A model generated the notes under the pieces. It was not told the origin of the DNA. It saw nothing but the letters and a program-made list of their open reading frames with translations, and did no database searches. From Paramarasmius palmivorus (taxonomy: Eukaryota; Basidiomycota; Agaricomycetes; Agaricales; Marasmiaceae), in NCBI GenBank assembly GCA_037176845.1, contig JAYKXP010000304.1:1-31391 (forward strand): DNA of 31,391 bases, read 5' to 3'. The position numbers and the translations under genes were made by a program. Shown here in pieces: positions 17,386 through 26,718 of the stretch (position 1 is the first letter of the stretch; each line of letters begins with the position of its first letter).

Positions 17386-20336
17386 TCAACCTTCCATCTC
17401 ATCGTCCTCGGCCTCATGCCATGCATCTACGACTCTGACACACTCTCTAACAACTCCAGGAATCGTCTCCTCAATGTCCCCGGCCTGTTCCAATAGCTGG
17501 AGATGCCTCCTGAAGGCTATAACAAGCGCACCTTGCTTGTCCTTCAGGTTCAGCAGCTGAGATTTTGGCAGAATCTTGATGTTCTTCCTATCTTTGAGAG
17601 GATCCCACAGCCGTTGAATTTTCTCCAACTGAACGTCAAGTTTTCGTTTGGTCATTCCTCTTGCGGTGATCTCTTGTTCAGACGTGATCCACGGAGCGGC
17701 GTTTACCTCATTTGTCCACGCGTCGTCTTTGCGCTTCTTCTCGGCAGCTTTTGCTCTCTTGACTTCTACCATCCTCTTCTCGAAATCTGCCTGCTCCTGT
17801 CGCCGTTTCGTCTCGAGCCCCAGCTTCTCCACCCGCCTTGCCTCTCTCATGACCCATCGGTGGTCTTCATAGGTGAAGTTTTCGTCTACAAACTGTTGAG
17901 TATCATTTCTGACAAACATTGCCAGACCATTATGAGTCTCAATGGTGGCCGATGGATTGTTCCTCGCATAGACACACCAAGACCCCAGCGCGCCCTCGTT
18001 TCTATCGTTTGTCGCAGCCATGAATGCCCGAGACCTGTCCTCCACAGACAGACCATCAATCAAGCCACCCGGAGCGAATTCTGATGAGAATCGGATCCAG
18101 GTGGAACGAGCACCCTCCAAAAAACTGATGAACAGCTCTTTGAGGTGTGGAAGCCTTCCTTCGACATACATCTTTTGTACCGCATCCACAACGTCTGAGT
18201 GGAAGAACGGCTGGCCATCAAATGTGGCGTCTACGTGGCAATCCACGTCGAAATCCAGAATGAGTTCCGGTGAGTCTATAAGTCGTTTGCAGTGTGCGAC
18301 GAGTTCGGCGTGAGTTGGACCAAGGTCAAGCGCATTGACTACTGCCTCTTCAGGTGAACGAACAATCTGCATGTATGGATGGGTGATTAGCTGCTGGTAT
18401 AATGCCAGTACAGCAAGCTCGGTGAGAGTGGGAGGATCGTGGAGTGCGTCGTAAACATTTTTCTCAATGTTAGTCCATGAGTCCGTGACTTTTTTGGTTT
18501 TGATATGCTCGAGAAATCTGATGTAGACATCTAGACGCGTAAGCAGCTCCCCTGCAGCCTCTCCATGGGTGCCGAACCGGGTGTTATTGACAGCAGGAAA
18601 CCTTTTCACGTCCTTGGCTAGTTCTGAACTGAGGAAAATTGTGTGCGTATCACCTTGACCCTTCTTGTCGTAACGGTTATTGAATATTGCTCCTGCCAGA
18701 GCAACACATTTGGCGCCCCCACGTGTTGATGCTTCAATCGCCGCTAATTCCTCCTTCATAAGTTCTTTCGTACGCAGTTCTGGATTTAGAATATTTCGAA
18801 CATTCTTCACGGTTTCGGCATTTGCTTTGTTTGCCAATAGAATTGGCTGCATGCCAAACCTCTTCCAGGTCTCGGGCATTGCTGCGTTGCCGCCTTTGAA
18901 CGAGTTCTGTTCTTTGTGCATGCAGCAGCCAGTCCAGACGTATAATGCAAGAAGATGTCGGTCTGATGGATTGAGTGCGTCAAATTGCTCCTGACCAAGA
19001 GATTTGATCATAGCATTGAAGGTTGCTAGATCCCGAGCGGCACGTTCCTCTGGTGACAGAGCAAGCCATGCTTCTTTACCCCCAGCATCCTTAATCTTCT
19101 TCTCGCTCCACTGACGCATCCTTTCATCAAGCTCCTCCAGCTCCATAAGGTCATACGCGTCCTCTCCAAGTGCCATCAACGTCTCTTCTCGTTTGATCTG
19201 ACCCATTGCTTCTACCGTCGCCTTTTCACCCGATGCATGGTCACTATGAAAACCCCGCATCTTAAGGCAAATAACACGTAGGTTCAATTCTCCATCCTTC
19301 CCATTGCCAATGCACCTGGCTAATGGACTTGCATTGTAGCTGTCACTGATTGCGGAGAATGTACGCAACCATGACTCCACAGACTTGTCGGTAGAGTGAT
19401 CAACAGTTGAGCGTATACCAAAGAATCGAGTCTTTGGTGTCACGTTCACCTGGATTGACCCATCTGCCGTTATCGCGGGTACTCGAAGGGTTGCGTGGTG
19501 ACTTTGATAGTACTGGTTGCGGCGGGAAGTGCTATCGCCACTAAAGGTTACGTCTGTAAGTTAAAATTTAGCTAAATCCCTATAACAATAAGCGTGATTC
19601 AAAAGCCAAATACCTGTAGCATGCTTCAGTTCAAAGCCAGCCTGAACACGGGCCATAACCGCAGCTTCATCGACAACATTCCCAACGACTCGCGTGCTCA
19701 TTCGGTGTTTAAGCTTAATACCAAACATAGCTCCAATTTCAACAATCGTATCCCCAACCTTCCCTTCTGAGCAGCCATTGAGTACCAACAGTCGTGCCAT
19801 GGACCGAAAACGTGGTGAGTATGCATGCTTCACCTTCATCTTGGAAAGGAGCTTGTTACTATGCTTTTGCTTTAGAATGCAGCTTCTAAGCAGTCGGGCC
19901 CGCTCAATCTGCTTCTGCATATTCCGGATGACTTGTCGGAGTAAGACAAGATCAGATTGTTGTTGGTGGTTAGCACTCCGTAGGCTATCCTCGGAATCCT
20001 TTGCAACACACAACTCCTCGTGAAGAGCTTCGAGTTTCTTGGCCGCAAGAGCAAGCTGCTTTTCGTAGGAAGTGTGATCTGATGATGCCTGTTGGAGTGC
20101 TGCATTGACACGTCTTTCCTCCCGCTGTAGTGTCTCAAACTTCTCATTCTCCAGCTCCTTTTTCTTCTTCTTCCATGCTTCCTTGGCTGCATTGTGCCGT
20201 TTTTCTCTGTCAAGTGCGTTCTTCAACTTCCTCTTCAAGTCCACAACCTCCCTCTCGGCCCATTCTGCTCGTTTACGTGGTGATTCTGGAGGAGGAGCTG
20301 TGTTTTCTTTGTTGATAGAGACATTTTGGACCGCTT
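17386..20336 (-). CDS. Putative transposase, uncharacterised basidiomycete family
   Basis: Two exons on the minus strand: about 20,336-19,614 and 19,553-17,386, joined across a 60-bp GT-AG intron (19,613 GTATTTGG ... TTACAG 19,554) so that KHAT joins DVTFSGDSTSRRNQ in frame; about 960 aa. The N-terminus is basic, with a Lys/Glu-rich coiled coil (about 20,230-19,900). A helical block follows (MARLLVLNGCSEGKVGDTIV). Exon 2 has conserved-looking SGDSTS, YVWTGCCMHKEQNSFKGGN (near 18,930-18,890), FPAVNNTRFGTHGEAAGELL, APGGLIDGLS and ATNDRNEGALGSW (near 18,000), then a charged coiled-coil tail. I remember these motifs from multi-copy hypothetical proteins of mushrooms, without a function. The setting inside perfect TIRs argues for a transposase. 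SGD...HK...NEGA might be an RNase H-like acidic triad, but that is inference. Exon 2 is intact over 2.1 kb. The true start is unresolved. Confidence 0.8.
19554..19613 (-). other. 60-bp GT-AG intron
   Basis: Minus-strand intron with donor GTATTTGG and acceptor CTTACAG. A CTAAATTTTAAC stretch upstream of the acceptor could hold the branch point. It contains in-frame stops, and removing it restores one continuous frame (A-T-D-V-T) between two otherwise separate open frames. Confidence 0.85.
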
Positions 20337-20604
20337 TTCAGCAGTTTCGGGCGTTTTGAAGCTGCTTTTTTCGTGCGCGGGATGCTGTAAGGGATATTAA
20401 AAAAATATCTGAGACATCTATAGCTAATTGAATGTGAACAGTGCGCACCACCCATCTACAGAGGCGAGATTCTCTTGTGTTGACGCGACAGACGCGGTGT
20501 GACACAATGTGTGACACGGTCATTGGCGCGCGTTTACGGGCGAAATCTTGCAGCGCAAATTGTGATTTACTCACCCCATCGATCGTCCTCAAAGTTTCAG
20601 GCAT
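20337..20604 (-). other. Probable 5' exon and intron of transposase gene
   Basis: The long frame of exon 1 is closed upstream by TGA at 20,338-20,340 and lacks an ATG, so the gene probably begins further up. A candidate start is ATG at 20,604 (MPETLRTIDG), followed directly by a consensus donor GTGAGT, with a matching acceptor CCCTTACAG near 20,386. The sequence after that acceptor is basic and protein-like (TKKAASKRPKLL in one frame), but no frame passes cleanly into the main one. A one-base error or indel near the AAAA at about 20,325 would be needed. The start is therefore uncertain: either a lightly damaged copy, a sequencing error or different splicing. Confidence 0.4.
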
Positions 20605-20858
20605 TGCTCTATAGATATATCTGAATAAAATCACAGGGGACCTTGGGTATACTCAATGTATCACCTGTGTTACTGAACATCAGTAGCACAAGTGACGGAG
20701 GCATTTCCATTAGCATTGTAATTATGTCCCAAAGTGCTCAAAATTAAGGTATTTTACATGCCAAATAAGAATTGGGACGTGACGAAGCCCCAAAATCGGA
20801 ATTCATTGTAGGGCAAACTTTTGGCTGGGAGAAGATGTTACCAAACATAACCAAATTG

Positions 20859-20889
20859 CCGTTTGATGGGCGGCGGATGCCTACCACCA
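20859..20889 (-). repeat. Right 31-bp terminal inverted repeat
   Basis: Exact reverse complement of 17,136-17,166. The next bases (ATGATGA at 20,890-20,896) repeat the seven bases before the left repeat. Confidence 0.95.
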
Positions 20890-20907
20890 ATGATGATACA
20901 CTTCCAT

Positions 20908-20936
20908 GATTGAAGAAGTGTGTCATCAGGGGGCTG
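20908..20936 (+). other. Polypurine tract of the copia element
   Basis: ATCAGGGGGCTG immediately precedes the LTR start TGTTGAATG, the position of the plus-strand priming tract of LTR retrotransposons. An almost identical 31-bp copy lies at 17,074-17,104 on the other side of the DNA transposon. Confidence 0.7.
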
Positions 20937-21358
20937 TGTTGAATGAAGTGATGAAGTTGATGAAACACTTCTTCAACACTAAGTCCAACAAAATATACAA
21001 AGTCTGCTTTGGCACTCTAATTATGCTTGTTCTACTGCACATACACTTGCATTCATGTTTATTTATCTTTTACTTTACTTATTGAACCTACCTATGGTGT
21101 ATGGGCATGTAGGAGTATGTAAAACACGTATTTTTGCATTAGTGGACGGTGTTTTAACGCCTCGAGCGTTCCGCGTCACAATAGGTACAAACAAACAGTA
21201 ATTACTTACATGTCACAGAGAGTTGACACTTGAAACACATTTTCAATACAAAAGTTACTATTATCAACACTTTTGGGTGATCACAGTCAATTGCATTGAG
21301 TTCTAGTCATTGTTATTGATCAGTTATAACTGGTAATACTTTGATATAGATTCTAACA
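20937..21358 (+). mobile_element. 3' LTR of the copia element
   Basis: A 422-bp LTR (TGTTGAATGAAG...ATTCTAACA), one base longer than the solo LTRs because of an inserted A in CAGTTATAAC. It follows a polypurine tract and lies on the same strand as the copia pol relics, so it is the 3' LTR of that element. The DNA transposon now separates it from pol by 3.9 kb. There is no matching 5' LTR upstream of gag, so an LTR-pair age cannot be computed. Its CpG patch is mostly kept (GCCTCGAGCGTTCCGCGTC). The base run after it, TTCTC, would be the target duplication, but its partner is missing. Confidence 0.92.
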
Positions 21359-22270
21359 TTCTCTTTTCTGGTTTACTTTACATTGGAGACATGTTTCGCG
21401 TCTTTTCTCTTTTCTCTTTTACTCTTACTCTACTTGAATTCCCCAACCTCTCTCTCCTGCTCGTCTATATGTAGACAATCTCTTTCTTGCTCACCAGCTG
21501 AACACAACTGCCAAAAAGTTGACTTCTCATACTACCTGCTCTGCTTCTTGAGCGTATCCTTAACCCATTTCTGTGAACGCTGAATTGCATCAACATAAGG
21601 CTGAATGTTTACCAATTGTAAGTCTGCCAATTACCTTTCTATTTTATAGGGGTTAATAGCCCACTAACATAGCTTCCTTCACATTCACAGACAGTGTCTG
21701 CCTCCTGTCCTATCAAGAAAGAGAAGGGAGTAGCCGAGTCCAAGCATAAGCCTGCTGACTCCACAGTTTGCATCCGTTCTGGTCCTAAGCCTATGGACCC
21801 AATCTCATCTACATCTACTAATTCACTTGGCTCATAACTTTCACTCTAGTGTCATCATTCAGAAAAGATAAGCATTCCTCTTCCTCCTACTGATGAATCT
21901 TATGACAACTTGGGTCAGCCAAAGGCAAGTTAATTCACCCTTTTTTTCTATTCATTTTACTACTTCAAGTGTTTTTACCCTTTGTTAGGTCGGTCCCACA
22001 TCCAGAGTCAAGCCTACCATCTCTGAAGCTGATCTGGAGGATTTCTTCTCTGATAACTTCAAGAATTTGTCTGATGGCAATCTCTGTTTGCTGTAGCTGT
22101 CACCATGCCCTTGCAATGCCAATGTCAATAACAATAGCTAACATCATCTTGATCACTCACTGGAATGTTGTATACTCTCTCCATAGGTTTCCAGGGCTGC
22201 TCCTGGATACTGATTTACCCACCACAGCACAATTGTCTTTCTGTAGATACATCTAGTCACTCTCCACAGT
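21359..22270 (+). pseudogene. Exon-like relic of unknown gene
   Basis: Plus-strand protein-like segments separated by intron-like spacers. Around 21,690-21,830: VSASCPIKKEKGVAESKHK and IRSGPKPMDPISSTSTNSLG, then a stop. Around 21,870-21,930: IPLPPTDESYDNLGQPK, followed by AAGTTAATTC...CCCTTTGTTAG, a plausible intron. After it, from about 21,990: VGPTSRVKPTISEADLEDFF and SDNFKNLSDGNLCLL to a stop near 22,097. The Ser/Lys/Pro-rich then acidic order resembles the relic at 12.0-13.2 kb in style only. No family recognised; stops show it is dead. Confidence 0.3.
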
Positions 22271-23225
22271 TGATAACAATTAAATATGACTTACTCCACC
22301 AGGAAGTCAACAATCAAAAATCAAATTTCAATTGAGACTAACTCTAGACTCTGGGCATATAATTCAGCATTTGTCATCTTGGTTGAATCTGGCCTCCTCA
22401 ACCTGTAAGTTGTGCTGGGGTAATTTGGACACATATTACAGCTTATAGCCCACCATTTCTCCCACTCCACCACTGAACCACCTAGATGGTGTTCCTCCCA
22501 GAGTCTTCCAGCAAAATCCCTAATGTGTCACTATCAGTGATTAATGTCTGAAGATAATCCATACAACACACTCACTTTGGACTCCCTCACAGCTTATCTG
22601 TGACATGCCTTTGGTGATCACCAGACAAATAGATATTCTTTTTTTTTTCATAATACTGCTGCATACAATTAAGCATAGTTGTGACTTCAAATACTATAGT
22701 ATTAGAGATCCAACAGTCAAATTCTAATCTTAATTATGCAAAATCTCAAATAAATCACTATATTAATAAAAAAAAAATAGATATTGCATAAATAATAGAT
22801 TTATCTCTTGCTTATAATTTGGTTGCAACCAGTTGGTTATGACCAAGTGAGATTCACAGCTTGGTCATGACCAATTTCAACTTTAGAGCTTTATTGGAAC
22901 AGAAACAGATTATAATAGAGTAATATTTATTTGAAATACAATGGAAAGTGAATATAAACATGTCTCAGTAATTATACAACTGCAATATCTTGTTTAGTTT
23001 CATGTAATTTACATAGTCATACTAAGTATATGATACTGATCAAAGTGATCTAATGATTTAGAGACTATTGAAATTGAATTTAGAACAGAAAAAAGTGTCA
23101 AATTCCCCATTGTTACTCAATGGAAATAGCTTATCAAACAAACACCCAACAAAAGCCCTACCAACATGTAAGTGTTAAGACTTCTGATAACTGGACTGAA
23201 ACTTACATGATTGTATTGTCTCCCA
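22271..23225. other. AT-rich stretch, no recognised gene
   Basis: AT-rich, CpG-poor sequence with T and A runs (22,638-22,648; 22,770-22,779). No convincing open frame. A tandem-like GGTTGCAACCAGTTGGTTATGACC stretch near 22,820-22,880 repeats TTGGT(T/C)ATGACCAA(G/T) twice, probably a small local duplication. Confidence 0.35.
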
Positions 23226-23417
23226 TCACCCTGTTGCTTTTTGAATGAAAGGAGCTATCCCAGTTCCACACTTTGTAACTGAAAGGGTGATGAGAAACGC
23301 CCATGCAAATATGAGCCAAAGACACACTCCTGGTAACCTTTTGCTATTGTGAAATCCGCTGAAGGGCATGCCTAAAAATCCTAGACAAAGTATCAAAATC
23401 AATGTTAATATATGCAA
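23226..23417 (-). pseudogene. Hydrophobic exon-like fragment
   Basis: Minus-strand frame with an acceptor-like TTTGTCTAG just inside it, then GFLGMPFSGFHNSKRLPGVC and LWLIFAWAFLITLSVTKCG before a stop at 23,226-23,228. The LWLIFAWAFLITL stretch would be long and hydrophobic enough for a membrane segment. Too short and isolated to assign. Confidence 0.25.
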
Positions 23418-23879
23418 TCAGGAGAATATTGGACTCATTTCTCCTCCATTGACAATTGAAGCCATGATGTCAGACAATGTTAGGTTCAGCTCATATTCCA
23501 TGATCAACAAAGCATATCATCTTCTACTAATGTTCATATCAATTGCTGGGTTGTATGGATGTGAATCTGATGAATGAGAAGCCACATGAGCCTCCCATGA
23601 GATCCTTGATTTGTAAATTTTACCACAAAGCTATCATATCATCTATAATCAGCATCAGATCTGCGTGAACAAAGGATGCACCCACTTCACAAGACTTTAA
23701 CTTATTGTGGGCCCACCTCATGTGGTGCTGGAGCATCCAATCCGTTGGCCACATCTTTCCCTGGTCAATATATCAGTTAGAGTCATGCCATTTTTGATAA
23801 CATGATACGTACACAGTTCTTCTCTGGACATAGTAGCATCTTGTCCTCTGCATGTACACAAGAAAAGTGTAGTAGGTAA

Positions 23880-24790
23880 CCGCTGTACACTTTGTCACAC
23901 AGAAGACAATAACCTCCTTCATTAGTGATAAATATCAATAGACCATGATACCTACGGTACTAGAGGACCATCAATACAATTCCATTCATGATCATCAGGT
24001 AGACCTATATAAGGCACTATTGATTGCCTGTATTGGACAGGATCCTTCTTGACTTCCATACCACACCCATCTACAGGGCATATTCTGCCACACTGCATCT
24101 CCATGCACCTTTGCGAATGCTGTAAGTGATAAAAGAAGGTAGAGCCATCAAGTGGAACTGACCCCCTGCACAGAGAGTTATCCCCTACAGATAGCAATTC
24201 TACAAATTTACAGTTATCTGATTTGTAAGAACTACAAGTGGTGGGCACACCCATCTCCTGTATCAAGCAAGTTGATAGTAGGTAAAATTTCCTATTTTCC
24301 TCTTCCAATAAAGGTTGCAAACCATGTCAGGCTGCTTGTTGAGTTCATCAATTAAGACAATGAATACTGCTAGCTAATTAAGCAGTCTGTAGATCTGCTA
24401 CAGAAGCAAAAGGGACAGTGTTGAGATCTACAATCAGATCTAATAGGTTATACAGTCAGACCTGGAAATATCACAAGCCTATTCCAAAAGACTTACCTTT
24501 AACCATGTTACCCTGCTCAGCCAACAAGTGATTCTTAAAATCTATGAACACTTTGGCCATGTCATCTCAGTTATGAATTGTTATGCCTTTCTCTATGAAA
24601 GCTCTTAATGGAGGATTCTCTAACAGAGCTCCAATTGCCTTCTGGAAAGGTGTCAGTGAATTGATCTAGTGATAGATATCATCTATCAAAATCAACATGT
24701 CCACAGTCTGGAGTGTAGAGGGCCAATGTGAGGGCCACTTCAAGATGTCCAAAACTGATGTTGTATATCAGAAGTATAAGAAGCCTAGGT
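23880..24790 (-). pseudogene. Cys/His-rich multi-exon gene relic
   Basis: Minus-strand gene relic. From about 24,760 down one frame reads ILKWPSHWPSTLQTVDMLIL, SLTPFQKAIGALLENPPLRA, FIEKGITIHN and VFIDFKNHLLAEQGNMVK, broken by TAG and TGA stops only. It ends at a consensus donor GTAAGTC near 24,495. A second exon (24,320-23,952, 122 aa) reads CSSYKSDNCKFVELLSVGDN, then Cys/His spacing CRGSVPLDGSTFFYHLQH, CGRICPVDGCGMEV and LPDDHEWNCIDGPLVP. A third, after an intron of about 45 bp, has GGYCLLCDKVYSGYLLHFSC. The Cys and His pairs suggest zinc binding. I do not recognise the family. It looks like a once-real intron-containing gene decayed by point stops. Confidence 0.45.
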
Positions 24791-26100
24791 TTGAACAGAC
24801 AGGTGTTTGTCTATAAAGAAAACTAATCAGGTGTATTCAGGAACTTTGACCAAAGGCTCTCCGACAACTAGAGCAATTGATGAGAATCAAATCACACAAC
24901 AATCCAACCCTATATCTTGCCAAAATGTTGGTGATCAATCACCAGCTTCGATCTCTCTTCTACTATCAGTGTTCTGTCACTGAAGTGGTCCAAGGTCTGT
25001 AACATCATGCCATTAATGAGTGATGCAAAGAAGAATCAAGGAAACCCACCATTGCTCTGGTAACGGCCTTCAGTGGAGAATGTATGCAGTGCATTATGGA
25101 TTATGAGGTCCGATGTAGTTGTTTGAGCTTAGGGTATATAGATCATCAACATCAGAAGACATGTCTTGAGACATGTTAAAATATGAATTGGCTAGTGCCT
25201 TGGACAGATGTCTGCGATTTTAGTTGCAAATACCACTTAGTTTCAGTAAATTCACCTACTACTATGACTGCTCTCAGTGTACAAAAGCACTCTACTGTAG
25301 CATAGTTGTGCAAATGTGGTTCGGCATGATCAGAGTTGCCGCACTTAGAGATATCTACTCAAGCTTGGTCTCAAGAGGGGTAAAATCACTTCTATTCGTC
25401 GAAGTTCTAGGAAAGTACACCTATATAGATGCATAGTAGGGTTGTCCTTGCTTCTATAAGCTCAGAAATAAGGCACCAAGGGCTATATGAAGCTGATCTT
25501 GGTTTGATCTAAACTGCCTCGAGTGATCTGACTCTCTCTAAGGTAAAACTACAGCACAACTGCCGGAAAACAGTCACCAAAACTGTCTTCTATAAAGCAC
25601 GCAAGCAAGGAAGCTCAATTACCAAAACTGAGGCCTTCTCTACAATGCTAAAGTGTAACCCAACCGGTTAAAACACTTCCAGAACGTCACCAAGATGAAC
25701 TAGTATAAAGTTTCACTAATAGGAGAAGTGTAGAGCAATACACAAAGCCAACAACTTGGTCTTTATCGTGACCTCTCAAGTTCTTGTCTGCAGTAAGATC
25801 TCAACTAGTCTTCTCAATAAGGCTAGGGCCTGACTTGGGTAGAGTTCTGATCAGACAATAGCAATCTATTCGTACAATAACCACATACAATGCATAATGT
25901 GCAAGTGGGGGGCAGAATCCTTTGCAGTCCCCGTACATTTGGTGTCCTTTTTATACTGTCCAAGGTGAATAAACTAAATAATAGGTAATCTGAGTCAGAA
26001 CAACTGCGGAATGAGATGGAAAAGAGATGAAACAGAGTCGGGAGAGAGATACAACAAGAAAAATATATATATCAGGGGAATCTATAGGTCACAACGTCCA
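24791..26100. other. No recognised gene, about 1.3 kb
   Basis: CpG frequency rises gradually here but I find no trustworthy coding frame. TTTTTATACTGTCC near 25,950 followed by purine-rich sequence and an ATATATATAT run near 26,065 could belong to an LTR, but I cannot find paired termini. Confidence 0.3.
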
Positions 26101-26109
26101 TATATGGCG

Positions 26110-26185
26110 CAAATAGCATGACGAGCAAGTAGTAACACTCTGTTTTAAGGTACAGGAGTTGAATCCTGGCCGACAGGTAGGCGTT
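26110..26185 (+). repeat. tRNA-like B-box segment, possible SINE
   Basis: TGGCGCAAATAGCATGACGAG at about 26,105 is A-box-like, and GGAGTTGAATCCTGG at about 26,156-26,170 is B-box-like with a CAGG/CCTG stem around a GTTGAA loop, as in a T arm. Spacing is close to that of a tRNA, but no convincing acceptor or anticodon stem forms. A SINE head or decayed tRNA is possible. Weak, by eye. Confidence 0.25.
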
Positions 26186-26718
26186 TAGCCTTTATAAAAT
26201 TTTCTTTTCCATGCGCCAAGCAATTGTCCACCAATCGGAGGCCTGGCAGGGTCCTCCCGAGCTCCTCATCACTCAACACCGTTCCTCCACATAACACCGC
26301 CTCTAAATTTTCTTATCCACTCTATGTGGACATGTTCTAATAAGGTATATCAGAGGGAATCTGCTTCTGCCACCATAACAACAGTTTGAACAGCTTTGCC
26401 TCTGCTCTGATCAATAGGTTCAACTTCGGCTGACAGGTCTCTAGACCCTTGCTGTATCTGGCATCAGTGATTTCCGATCAGTTTCCCCTCTGCCATCAGT
26501 CCCAAGTGATGCCTGAGCCAGTATAACTCTCTGGTGTGTATGAAGGGGTAAATTAACTTGAGAGAATCCCTTTGGTGTGTCTGGTAGGTTATCTAGGAGT
26601 AGTCCGTAGTGAATTCACTTATGGACCTTCTCTCTACAGTTTTCAGGAGGTGATTGTACTTCAACAACCACTGGTAGAAGTAATAGTGGTGGTCAGATAC
26701 CCATGTGGGGCATACCGT
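26186..26718. other. No recognised gene
   Basis: Mixed sequence leading into the putative LTR, without a trustworthy frame on either strand. Confidence 0.3.

Larger units (their letters stand above)
17136..20889. mobile_element. TIR DNA transposon with unclassified transposase-like gene
   Basis: A 3,754-bp element bounded by perfect 31-bp terminal inverted repeats. The left one (17,136-17,166) starts TGGTGGTAGGCATCC and ends CATCAAACGG; its exact complement is at 20,859-20,889. Flanks give a 7-bp direct repeat ATGATGA (17,129-17,135 and 20,890-20,896); 4 bp ATGA would also fit because the target is an ATG-repeat stretch. It sits in the 3' untranslated region of the copia element and carries one minus-strand two-exon gene. 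Its base composition is strikingly CpG-rich compared with everything around it, so it arrived late. TIR ends do not match a superfamily signature that I know. Confidence 0.9.

Noticed and set aside
17503..18994. Several plus-strand open frames of 70-193 aa opposite the transposase gene
   Set aside because: They are antisense shadows of the GC-rich minus-strand exon 2, which has conserved-looking motifs and a supporting intron.
17129..20899. A 9-bp target duplication AATGATGAT with 30-bp TIRs for the DNA transposon
   Set aside because: With 30-bp ends the flanks do not match as direct repeats; 31-bp ends give the 7-bp ATGATGA. The ATG-repeat target leaves 4 bp possible.
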